Source: Glossina fuscipes (lineage: Eukaryota; Arthropoda; Insecta; Diptera; Glossinidae). From it: a stretch of 64,000 nt of DNA. Both the position numbers and the translations under genes were made by a program. The stretch covers positions 17,896,877-17,960,876 of the forward strand of contig NW_023998416.1 of NCBI RefSeq assembly GCF_014805625.2. The letters run 5' to 3'. Under the pieces are notes generated by a model. It did not search any database. It worked only from the letters and a program-made list of their open reading frames with translations, and was not told the DNA's origin. Below, piece after piece: positions 39,201 to 47,830 of this stretch (positions within the stretch are counted from its first letter, which is position 1; each line of letters opens with the position of its first letter).

Positions 39201-40575
39201 TATTAAGTTTCTTCTGCTCAATGAGCAGAAAGCTTTGACATGGCAATAGGTCAATAAACTGCTGTCGTCTGCTTTAAGTCGTCATGATAGAAAATGTTGG
39301 AATAAATTTTAAATCGATGGACAATATGTAGATGGACATATTTGGAGAAGTTTTGCTTGCCTAATTTTGAATATTGAACCAAGGACTCAGGCGATGCTTC
39401 TACTCTTTCCAATCGTGAAGATTACCCGCGTACAGAAAGATAAACCCAAAAATTACATACATTAATTAAAGCTTCTATGTACGCAGTTTTAGTACGCATT
39501 TATGCTTTATATCAGCGATCATGTAAGTCGGTGAACATCAGAAGAAATGAGGGAAGAAAAAGAGCTAGGAGTATGGCCCCAATCGGTAATGTGCTGTGCC
39601 CTTCACTATAGGCTAGGGCCAAAGTACACTCTACCAAGCTGAGATTTGAACGCGCTGACTTGGTAGTCGTGATTCTTACCTACTTGGGGCTACACCTTAT
39701 AGCCACGAGTTTGGTCCACTTGAAGAGTATTTGTTTCATTCCCTGCAGAACTGTCTTAATGGTCCGAAGCTGACTTGGGCTGAAGAGGGCTGCGAAAATA
39801 CTTTAGTTCAGTTTTCCCTCCAGAAAGTCTAAAAAGATAGGATAATAGTTTTACCAGAAAAACTCAAGCACGATATCAAACAGATCTGATCAATTGATCA
39901 AAATATAAGAAAAATATGTTCGAAGTTTGTTGAGAAATGACACGACTTTTTTCTTTGATATGGTAGTGTTGCCTGCCTTATATTCTGCTCATTGTAAACA
40001 CTTGCTCGAAACTGATTTTTGAGAACTCAGTTGTAATTATTAGAACTTCTTTCTAGACTTTCTTTAATAAAAAAAATTATACATTTTGGTGTTGGGTGGA
40101 ATTTATTTGAAAATATTTTTTAGTTAGTAACGTTTTAATTTATTACTTTAGCTCCGAATGTCTATAAAATTCCTACAGTTTTGGGTATCAGCAAAGAGGG
40201 TACAATACGGTCTGCTCCTGCCTACACTATGGCCGGTCGACAGAAGCCGCCACCCTTGCCTAATCAATTAATGCCCGGTCCTGGTTATTATGATGCCGAA
40301 TACACAGCCATTAAGCGTAGATCACCTATGTACTCAATGGGTGGTAAACATAAAATGCCTTCCGATGACATTATGAAACCGGGTCCAGGAGCTCATTGTC
40401 CAGAAAAAGTTTGTTTAATAATTGCTTTAAATTCCTTGGAAATAATTTTTATTACGTTCGCACATTTCAGGTCAATCTTTCAAACGTACCTGCTTATAGT
40501 TTTGGCATAAAACACTCTCCCTACTTGGGCTATTTACGTGATCATCGTGATTTTGGCTTTTCAGGCATTTGCTAA
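27212..40575 (+). CDS. Large SHIPPO/STPG-repeat protein, ODF3 (CIMAP) family
   Basis: Eleven exons were joined by reading frame and GT-AG sites: 27212-27323, 29635-29940, 30521-30622, 33364-33471, 33648-33746, 33841-36120, 36182-36280, 36393-36476, 36682-36750, 40152-40408, 40471-40575. Together they give 3,621 nt, 1,206 residues. The start is the first ATG of a frame reading MVAGFEQRPWTPTVRRG, aligned with the paralogue at 49259. Exons 2-8 and 10-11 carry SHIPPO motifs (PAPGxYxPEK, PAYTxxGRH, PGPGxY). All introns up to exon 10 are phase 1; the last is phase 0 with an unusual GTTTGT donor. The family binds ciliary and sperm-flagellar microtubules and human ODF3 has about 254 residues, so the array makes this about five times longer. 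Family membership is secure. Exact isoforms, and any non-coding 5' exon, are inference. Confidence 0.88.
27324..29634. other. Intron 1 of the ODF3-like gene
   Basis: 2.3 kb between donor TTAG|GTAAGT and acceptor TTTAAG|GGTCC. It holds an imperfect direct repeat (28217-28316) and a 157-codon antisense open frame (28445-28918) that I cannot assign. There are no SHIPPO motifs in it. Confidence 0.7.
28217..28316 (+). repeat. Direct duplication, about 62-bp period
   Basis: The segments around TATTTGATGACTATATGTTT (about 28220) and TATTTGATGACTATATATTT (about 28282) are followed by nearly the same TTTAATGCTAA word. They are two tandem copies with a few substitutions, within intron 1. Confidence 0.8.
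30042..30087 (+). repeat. (TA)n-rich tract in intron 2
   Basis: Alternating TA/ATAC/ATATG sequence. The frames of about 70 codons over and next to it (29994-30203, 30167-30379) are low-complexity and not genes. Confidence 0.85.
31010..31330 (+). repeat. Copy of the CCACTTGTGG dispersed repeat inside intron 3
   Basis: Shows GATCGATTTAGAATCATTTT, then CTCCTGTTCGTCTG, then ATTCAACCTACAGGTCGTAA and TTTTTGAAATATT, then AACTTGGTACACTGATTTGC and an AGATCGGGATGC word. The module ATTCAACCTACAGGTCG recurs almost unchanged at about 56950. Confidence 0.65.
32380..32525 (-). mobile_element. mariner transposase remnant (C-terminal), intron 3
   Basis: Minus-strand translation reads EVLRHPAY, stop, PDIASSD, stop, RLFRSMKQGLTGTLF and RNAEEVDR before a third stop. 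This is the mariner block HPPYSPDLAPSDYxLFRSMxxxLxGxxFxxxEEVxxW, including the third catalytic aspartate position. The three in-frame stops show it is dead, and flanking sequence shows no further transposase. Confidence 0.88.
33841..36120 (+). repeat. Coding tandem array: 23 x 33-residue SHIPPO repeats in one exon
   Basis: The exon has 760 codons, exactly 22 units of 33 residues plus a last unit of 34. The consensus is PAPGxYxPEK(V/C)(R/K)L then DHTPAYTxxG(R/K)H and a variable 6-8 residue linker ending in (N/S)(D/E)T. The unit length of 99 bp equals the length of the single-unit flanking exons 5 and 7 (99 bp each, both phase 1). Units alternate loosely between a VRLDH type and a CKL(N/D) type. 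Units 18 and 20 share GKHNPKYEI and unit 7 has GKHQPKYHI, which suggests unequal exchange with a two-unit period. Minus-strand frames of 68-122 codons across it are shadows of the array. Confidence 0.95.
37080..37580 (-). mobile_element. SETMAR-like mariner transposase remnant (N-terminal part)
   Basis: Minus-strand reading gives KPAQIKDKLNAIYGGVALHF followed by TTMKFW, matching the mariner helix-turn-helix block (xPAxIKxELDxVYGDxAPSFxTVKxW). It then gives LKISDITAAMNMSKELVCRV and KKLTLR...LLTLDQ, the second HTH block (xVREIAxxxxISKERVxxIL, MRKLxARWVPRLLTxDQK). Several stops interrupt it. The matches are in the expected order but strongly decayed. Confidence 0.6.
38424..39004 (+). CDS. Alternative 3'-terminal exon of the ODF3-like gene, Q/S/T-rich tail
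   Basis: The acceptor CCTCTTACCACTGCGTAG ends at 38423, and the frame that follows fits the phase-1 donor of exon 9. The block encodes about 193 residues, starting VRTNLVILENASTQQQQ, then Q-rich, then T/S/K-rich, ending VREEIIR with TAA at 39002-39004. AATAAA follows at 39181. Used after exon 9 it gives a 1,279-residue isoform. A CAG|GTAACT donor overlaps the stop, but splicing from it to exon 10 would shift frame and stop after a few codons, so a terminal exon is the better reading. Composition is unlike the SHIPPO part and no domain is recognised. The upstream ATG at 38306 belongs to a frame that runs through the acceptor tract. Confidence 0.6.
39181..39186 (+). terminator. Poly(A) signal AATAAA for the Q-rich isoform
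   Basis: Canonical AATAAA 177 bp after the stop at 39004, followed by a T-rich stretch. Confidence 0.5.
39690..39894 (+). mobile_element. mariner transposase remnant (C-terminal end)
   Basis: Plus-strand frame: TPYSHEFGPLEEYLFHSLQN, then CLNGPKLTWAEEGCENTLVQ, then a stop and DRIIVLPEKLKHDI. This follows the mariner C-terminus HPPYSPDLAPSDYHLFxSLQNxLxG...FxxxxxFYxxGIxxLPEKWxxV. The catalytic SPD is SHE here, and one internal stop is present. It lies in the intron upstream of exon 10. Confidence 0.75.
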
Positions 40576-40718
40576 AATACTCCGTTAGAAAACAGTTAAA
40601 AATTTATTCATCCCTTTTGTTTGATGCCCGTTCACATTTACTTTCTGAATCACTTATGTTTTTTCAATTTTTTACAAAATTTTCTTCTATTTTTTGTACT
40701 AACAACATTTTCGTATCT

Positions 40719-40724
40719 AATAAA
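40719..40724 (+). terminator. Poly(A) signal for the exon 10-11 isoforms
   Basis: AATAAA 144 bp after the TAA at 40573-40575; a second AATAAA follows at 40757. Confidence 0.65.
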
Positions 40725-40762
40725 GTGTTTCACTAATTGAATTAGAGTTTTTCTTTAATAAA

Positions 40763-41889
40763 ATTTTTGCTTTTATTTTGTTTTAATAAAATTAAAATTA
40801 TGTATAAAAACTTATTATCTAAAATATGTTAATAAAATCTTTTAATAAAACAAAAATAAAAATAACTCAAATCAAACGACTTTATTTTTTATGGAAAAAT
40901 ATCAAATTAATAGAAACAAAAATGTTTGCTACAGCCTTCGAACAATGAACCTGTGCCGGTGCTCTATTGAAGTGTTGAGGTTTGTGTTTTCAGTATTTAT
41001 TTTCGATTGGCCTTTATTTTCGATTAACTTCTGTTGACATACTGCATGCATTTGTTGTTATTTTCTGTAGTTTATCACACAAACATTTTCTCATGTAACA
41101 ATCAGGCATCACGACTGCCAAAAACGAAAATAGCGCTAATACTGGTTATGTTAAACGAATTTCTTTAAAGCACGTGTTAAGCAACCTCCCATAAGCGTGT
41201 TATTTTTTTTTTTAATAATAAAATATACACATATACGTATATATTCATCGTGGCCGTTAAAGAAAGCTGAATTATCAAGTTTACGCAAAGTGAACCTTGT
41301 CAAGAAAATCCTGGAAAAAGAGAAAACAAAAAACGTTTGAAATCGTGTTTCTATACATTGGTCGAAACCATAATAAAGTCCATATAGTCACACCGCTCTA
41401 GTATTTAATGATGGATACAATAGAGAACAAAAGGAATGTAAATTATTGTATTTATTGATTTGTTTATTTATTTACATATGCCGTTTAAGTTCAGCGAAAC
41501 TACACAACTCTTATTGCAAAGATTAATCTACTCGCAATTAAAGCAAAAGAGATCTTAAAACTATGAAATTCGTATGCACATATTAGAGGATAAGCAAAAA
41601 GAAAATTATATACTCGCGTCGCTCAACCATACACTCAACAAGCCACATGCATCAATTTAGAGTCCACATCGCAAACATTATTTGCTTTGTACGTTGGCGA
41701 AGCGCAGCTCAATAATCAGATGTTAAATTTTAGGTTGAGTATGACGTCGGCAATACACGGGTATTAAAAAGAGCAGTTTTAATGGAACTGGATTCGACAT
41801 TGAAATTAGGTTATAAACATTATTTAGGTTTTTACGGACAACCCTAGGAGAGTTGAAAAGCTCATTATTGAACGTGCATTGGCTAAGTT
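40763..41889. other. Intergenic, nothing recognised
   Basis: AT-rich with a poly-T run near 41204. No open frame with a family motif. Confidence 0.5.
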
Positions 41890-42560
41890 ATATCCAAAGA
41901 ATATGACTTGTCACGCTGAAAAGAGCACTATCAACTTTCCCATGAAGTGAATGTCTAAAACCATCCTACGTTACTCGAGTGACTGCGAAGATATGAGTAG
42001 ACTTAAGTTTCCTACCGCAAAAAGCAGAATATGCTTCTTTAAAGATGCAATGCATTCTAGTTTAGGTCGTACTAAGCCGCTTTTTCGTCACGAATGGGTT
42101 GATGAACTCCCTCGACCAGCGTTTAATAACGACCAGCTCCGGTATAGATTTATTCACAGAATGTTCAATAGAGACAAGTAGATTGAATCGCAGTTTATGA
42201 TTAAATAGAAGACATAAGTCAAGAAATGAATCCACATTCTTCAACCTAAGAATATCAACTAGTTTCGTTTTAAAAATGGCATCGTCTTGTTTTGATTTAA
42301 TATCACGAAATTAAATAAATATCAAATTATCAAATTATTTAAATGAGTTTGGAGGAAACACAACTGAAGCTCCGAAGTAAAAAAGAAAGGTTTGACGTCA
42401 GCAGCGAACGTTAGCTGGCTGAAGGAAGATCATTATTATATAGAATGAAAAGAATAGGTCCTAAATGACTGCCTTGTGGAACGAAGCGTCTCGAGAATCT
42501 CGGCGGGAAGGGAAACCTGAACTATGTAATTTTTGTTATAATAACTTGCGATTTGTACTT
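41890..42560 (-). mobile_element. jockey-clade non-LTR reverse-transcriptase remnant
   Basis: Minus-strand blocks appear in the order of a jockey-type RT. They are RRFVPQGSHLGPILFILYNN at about 42480-42425 (canonical GVPQGSHLGPLLF), FAADVKPF at about 42410 (canonical FADDVKLF, one catalytic Asp replaced by Ala), a block ending IKRWSREFINPFVTK at 42062-42244, then LVRPKLEC, KKHILLFAVGNL and RRMVLDIHFMGKLI. Frameshifts separate the blocks. It is a 5'-truncated, decayed insertion. The 76-codon plus-strand frame over it is a shadow. Confidence 0.85.
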
Positions 42561-43294
42561 TGTAATGGAAAGGTAACTGCACGTTAAATCTTGCTCAATA
42601 AAAATTTCGAAGGAAATTTGCTTAAGATTTTTGTACGCCGTCTTAAAAATCTTAAAACTCCGTTTATGGATCGCTTACTAACTGTAAAAGCAGAAAAAGA
42701 AAAGCTTTTAGGATTTCTTCATTAAACGATGCCTGGGTTCATTCAAAAATTTCTAATAATTTATTCGCTCTATTGCCCAGGTTCCGACAAGACTGTGCAT
42801 TCAGTGCAACCTCCAGCCCAATTTTCTTACCATTCGTTAGACTTAACAAAGTACTTAATAATTTCGTACGATGGCATATAGTTGTCACCACTGTTGGCAA
42901 GCAGATTTTGAAAGCTACGAAGTGAAAATGAAAACTGAAGCAATGTTGTGACACCGTCGACAAAAGAATCTAACAGAGCAGAGAACAGGAGAGAGTGAAG
43001 TAGTTAGTAATGTACTTTTTGGTAAACGTTATCACGGTACTCTTTATGTTCGATCTAATATTTAATTGCAAAGTCACAATATTAATTTATGGCGTTTATG
43101 CGAATTAATGATTGTACATATATGAGGGCTTCATTATATATGACCAATATCAAATATGACAGCTGCTATTCATTAGACTCTTTCATAATTGTCTCAGACT
43201 AATCAACATTTTCTTATCAATTTCTGAAATAATGAATACTAAGAATAAAAAGACAAATTACTAGAAAGAAGAATTAATTTCTTTATCACAAATC
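42561..43294. other. Intergenic, upstream of the secreted carboxypeptidase-like gene
   Basis: No coding signal recognised. Presumably contains the regulatory region of the gene at 43391. Confidence 0.4.
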
Positions 43295-43303
43295 TATAAA
43301 AAG
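43295..43303 (+). promoter_or_regulatory. Candidate TATA box (TATAAAAAG)
   Basis: A strong TATA match 88 bp before the ATG at 43391. Transcription would be expected to start about 30 bp downstream, leaving a 5' UTR of about 65 nt. Inferred from consensus only. Confidence 0.5.
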
Positions 43304-43390
43304 GTACTGCAGTGATTTTTTTTGTATTACGTTATTGTAGTACGAACGGGTCAGCTCTATACTTTAATTTGCTCTGTAATTTAAAGCAAA

Positions 43391-44474
43391 ATGTTCATTG
43401 TTCGGTTATTCTTATTTAAAAGTTTAGTTGCTCTCATCCTCGTTAACGGTACTGTTGTTGGCTTAGAATGGACTGAATACCATAATTTAGATGAAATCTA
43501 CGAATGGTTAAGTGACATGGAAGCAAAATTTTCCCCTTTGGTAACTGTCTACACGATTGGTTACAGTTACGAAAATCGTCCAATTAAAGCCATCAAAGTA
43601 TCCAGCCGACCTGGTAATCAGGCCATTTTTATAGAAAGCAATATTCACGCCATCGAATGGATTTCATCAGCTGCTAGCACATGCTTTCTTAATAATTTGT
43701 TACATTCCAACGATAAAAATTTGGAAGATTTATTATTGCGTTATGATTGGTTTTTAGTACCGGTTATGAATCCTGATGGTTTTGCTTACTCCCATGAAAT
43801 TAATCGCTGGTGGCGCAAAAATCGTAAGCCGACTGGTTTCTCAAACGAGACTGGACCTTGTTACGGCACCGATTTGAATCGTAATTTCAATTACGAATGG
43901 AAGAAAAGTGGTTTCCCATTAGATGATCCTTGCGATCATTGGTATCATGGATCCGCACCCGACAGCGAACCTGAAATATTGGCCTTACAGAACTTCATAA
44001 ATCAATTCGAAGACAGCTACATACGTTTATATTTGGCCATACATGCCTATGGCAATTTTGTTCTTTTACCTTATGGTCATACCATTGAAATATTTCCGCC
44101 AAACTACGATCAAATGATGCGCATAGCTCAAGGTTTTGCTGATGCGGCTGTAATAAAATATAATACTACTTTTAAATGTGGAGCTTCGGGACTATTAAAT
44201 CGTATATTACTTTATCAAACATTAGAGTTCTTAAAAATTTAACATTTGCGTATATTTTTCAGATTCGGGCTATGTATCTGGTGACGCCAAAGACTGGATT
44301 TACGGAGTGAAAAATGTACCATTTGCAGCCACCATAGAATTACGCGACAATGGCGGATATGGCTTTCTTTTGCCAGCTGATCAAATTGCCGAAGTTTGTA
44401 CTGAATTAACCGACGGCATGGTTGGTCTAATTAAAGCTGCAGAGATGGAAAGTTTGCTCACACCAAACATTTAA
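43391..44474 (+). CDS. Secreted M14A zinc carboxypeptidase-like protein, no propeptide
   Basis: Two exons, 43391-44201 and 44263-44474 (phase-1 intron of 61 bp), encode 340 residues. Residues 1-24 form a signal peptide. The catalytic domain begins at once (LEWTEYHNLDEIYEWL), so the roughly 90-residue activation peptide of digestive carboxypeptidases is missing. Zinc ligands fit H86 and E89 (HAIE) and H218 (AIHAY). N163/R164 (DLNRNF), the WRKNR arginine and E296 (IELRDNG) are kept. The usual HARE arginine is Ile88, and the TIY tyrosine (Tyr248 of bovine CPA) is not conserved. The residue two before the DW tryptophan (position 255 of CPA) is Lys, suggesting preference for acidic C-termini if active. 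Family is certain; activity is uncertain. It lacks three introns present in the genes at 55210-62690. Confidence 0.9.
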
Positions 44475-44496
44475 TATAAAGATAAAGAACAATGAA

Positions 44497-44502
44497 AATA
44501 AA
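44497..44502 (+). terminator. Poly(A) signal of the secreted carboxypeptidase-like gene
   Basis: AATAAA 23 bp after the TAA at 44472-44474. Confidence 0.6.
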
Positions 44503-45599
44503 ATATTAATATTAATAGTTATACGAAATAGTGTTAAGCCTAGTAGTAGAGATAATTCCAAATGTCAGTATGGGTGAATTGCTGTACATTACTCGTAACT
44601 TCTTCAGTTAAGCTATTTTGTAAAAGAATGTCAAAGCAGTATTATAAAATTTCCTGCTTACTCTTGAGGAAATAAACTAATTTTCACTGAAAGCATTTCT
44701 TGATAAGTATCGAAAAGCCTTTGCAAGTTTTGTCTGTTGCTACCAACAACTTTTATCTATTCTTAGTGTGGCAACATGTTTAACCCATCAACGGTAGATT
44801 TTTTAATATGTTGAAATAGTCGAGAAGCCTGGCCATTCCTTATAGTTTCTGAATGAACTGAAGTCTTCGCATGCTATATTTTCCTAGATCATCCGAAATA
44901 AGTGGCAATGACAATAAACGTAACGGCAAGAATACAGCGAATGCGTGGAACTGAAATGCGTGCTATTTGAGCATTACAAACATTTCGCGTTCCCACCTCA
45001 CATGTAATCATTGTCCCTTATGTCGGTTGCCGTTATTTGTTTACTTCCGAAATTTCAGAAACCTGTATTGGTCCCATTCGGATGATCCCACCCACAATAT
45101 TGCACGCATTCGCAGCGGTAGTCCCAACGAATTTAAAAGCGAAGCTTATGATTCCTAATCAGTATCCGGACTTCTCCGTTCGAGCTGCTCGCTGGCAAGT
45201 TAATTCTAGTCAATTAGTTATCAAAGCATTTTTAAGTCTTCGCCAAACAATTACGTTAATTAGTCGGCCCGTTTATCTGTCGTATCTTTTAGATTCCTTT
45301 ATCTAGAATTCTGACACATTGGATGTATTCGCCTCAATTTTTCTCCTTTCTCTTCATTTACGGGTATTAGTTTCTTCGCCTTTTTTAGAATATACACTCT
45401 TTTCTATATACCAATATCCTACTAAGTCTTACTAAGTTTGCTTTTCTCTTTAAATCGGAACCCTTCATTTCTTTCCTATACATTCATTTATTTTTGTACT
45501 CTTTATTACTAAAACAAGTAAGAACATTGTATTATTGTTATTATTATAATTTTAGACTAATGCAATAAATTCTTAGATTAAAAAAAAAAGATCTTGAGC
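44503..45599. other. Intergenic, nothing recognised
   Basis: Overlapping frames at 44967-45306 (63 and 89 codons) show no motif. A TTA-rich tract and poly-A close the segment at about 45530-45590, possibly the tail of the adjacent retroelement insertion. Confidence 0.45.
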
Positions 45600-46445
45600 A
45601 CTAGCAACACAGGCTATCTATCGGCTTTAGTTTATATAAATGTACATTAAATATTGAGTCTAGTAGTTTTAATAAAGTAATATATTGAATTGATATTCTG
45701 TTCCTGAGCTGATTTTAGAATGTCCAAAGGGTTAATTGTTCCAAATGCAATACTTCTAGCCAAGGAAAAGTCAAGGCAGTCGCAGAGAATGTGCTTTATA
45801 GTGAGAGTTTGTCCACAACTGCAGATTGGGAAGGAGACTTCTTCAAGATCCATTGGTGGGTTGCAATTGTATGACCAAGGCGAATTTTCGAAAATGTTTG
45901 GATCTTGGTTTTCTCAACATTTGTTGGGTATAAAGGTGGAGGAGTTAATTAAGGGTTAATGGAAGAGTAGTGTTGATGATGGTATTGTAAATTTCCTTCT
46001 GCGATTTTCTCTTTAAGTGTTCTTCCAATGTATCTTTGAAGATCCAACTTTTCCATGACATCATCCATAATTAGAGGAGCAGAAGCAGTATACTTTGCCG
46101 CTCGATCAGCCTGCTCATTTCCCAATAAACCGATATGACTAGGTATTCATAACATTTTAATTTTTCCGCCGGGTGTTGTGATTACATACCTTAATTTGTT
46201 GACGGTGCTCCATCTCGAAGTCGAAGGATTCCGAATAGCTTCTAATACAGATAAGCTGTCGATAACAATGACGGTTTTGAGTTTTTTTTATGGGGTTCGC
46301 AGCGTGAAGAATAGCTTTGGTTTCGGTTGTGTAAGTTGAAGTACTTTCGTGAAATATTGAAAAGAACCTGTCCTGAAGCATCTACCACGGCACAAGCAGG
46401 TGCCAGATCAGAAGATTTTGAACCGTCTGTGTATAAAAGATTCCA
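45600..46445 (-). mobile_element. I/R1-like non-LTR element remnant: RNase H and 3' end
   Basis: On the minus strand, YTDGSKSSDLAPACAVVDAS at about 46434-46375 is an RNase HI start motif. Downstream come SHIGLLGNEQADRAAKY (RNase H HxGxxGNExAD block), KIRLGHTIATHQWIL, and then CSCGQTLTIKHILCDCLDFS in a 68-codon frame ending at 45647, the cysteine-rich C-terminus typical of RNase H-bearing LINEs. Frameshifts separate the blocks. Poly-T/A near 45582-45591 may mark the 3' tail. Confidence 0.85.
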
Positions 46446-46779
46446 ACCGGTACTCTCCAGTACTTGGGTTTTTCAGCTATTAGATCGCTAAAGACGTAAT
46501 TTGGAGTATCTTCTTTCTTGTGCATAGACAGCGAAATGTCAAAAGAGCAGTCTTTTGAACGCTTGGTGATAGACCGGTGTAAGGATGTTGATAGGCAAAA
46601 CAAAACATGTAAGTTTTTTTGCAACGTAATTGGGAGAAAAAGCGCATTATATCCAAAAAAAGAAAACAACACCAGAAATATCTGGGAAAGTGAAACAGCG
46701 CAATTTGGGTAAAAGGAACAACGTTAACTCTCACTGCGGAGTTTATTTCACTCAAAATACATCACTGCACACTCCGACT

Positions 46780-47830
46780 GCATTCCATTTCATAATTTGA
46801 CTGTTTATCATCTCTAAGTCTACAAAACTCAATCGGCGAAATAAGGTTTGGCCAAAAGGCCGCACTATCTGTCACGTGAGTGGGGACATTAAAATCTCTA
46901 GGGCCAGAGCTTATGCCCAAAAGAGAAGTGAGTATTGTTTGTTTGTCCAATCGAGAAACAATTCTTTGCTCATAATCGAACTCTGCCGAAATTTGTATTG
47001 TGATTACCCTAACTTAGAGATTTTTTTCGCCTCAAAAAAAAAAATTAATTTTATCACCTCCGACGCACCTGCGGCAAATTCTTTTGTCACCAATGCTTCA
47101 CCTAACAATGTTTATAACGTTTATGTTCCATCCGAATTCTGTGAAATTTGTGGAATTGCTTTCATCCTCTCGGATTTCACTGAACTTGAAATTTGCTCAA
47201 CTGACCCAAAAGCCTACTTAAATTCGGACCCTTACCTGCCTTCTGCAAAGTTTTGGAACTCATGCGCTTCCATAAATTAGTCTCCTCCTGTGGCGCAAGC
47301 CATGAATGCACCTCGAATTGTCAAATCGCAAACTAAAAAATGCATTAATTATAAAGATAGACTTTCATCTAATTCGAAAACTTGTCCTTCCTATAAAAAA
47401 ACTGCAAAATCCAAAAAAGATGTAGTAGATCGTTTGAAGCCTCAAATATACACCTTCTCTCGAAATTTTTATGCTCACCCAAATAATAACTTTTCATTCT
47501 CTCTAGAAAGTTTCCTCAAGTTGCCTCCCCCGACTTTTCAGTCAACAGTCAAACGACCAAATACTGAGACTGCTGTCTGAGGCCCAATTATGAAAATGGT
47601 AAATCCTGAATTCACCATCTCCCCTCCCAATATAAAATTTTCAAATTCTGGGAGTGTGACACTCAACAGAGGCAATCATCCTTCCGATCACGAAATGGTT
47701 ACTGATTTAATCAATTCTTCTAATATATTTTAAGCCTCTGAACGTATTCAAAATCTACGCAAGCCGTCCTCTAAAACAAATTTCATTATTAACTCTGCCA
47801 CACGTTTATCTCGCGACCTTCACAAGAGTG
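46780..47830 (+). mobile_element. I-like non-LTR element remnant: ORF1 (gag-like)
   Basis: Plus-strand frames 46876-47280 and 47290-47580 read like LINE ORF1. VYVPSEFCEICGIAFILSDF and TELEI match the conserved central ORF1 region, and PPVAQAMNAPRIV with CINYKDRLSSNSKTCPSYKK is a damaged zinc-knuckle region (CxxC...H...C with lost cysteines). One stop at 47278-47280 splits it. It points the opposite way from the RNase H remnant just upstream, so the two are a head-to-head pair or an inverted copy. Confidence 0.75.

Larger units (their letters stand above)
36751..40151. other. Long intron between exons 9 and 10, with an alternative last exon
   Basis: Holds two decayed mariner remnants in opposite orientation and the Q/S/T-rich coding block at 38424-39004 described separately. 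No further SHIPPO motif was found in it. Confidence 0.7.

Noticed and set aside
44967..45306. Two overlapping plus-strand frames of 63 and 89 codons
   Set aside because: No motif, no shared start, no splice signals in frame; consistent with chance in a slightly GC-richer patch.
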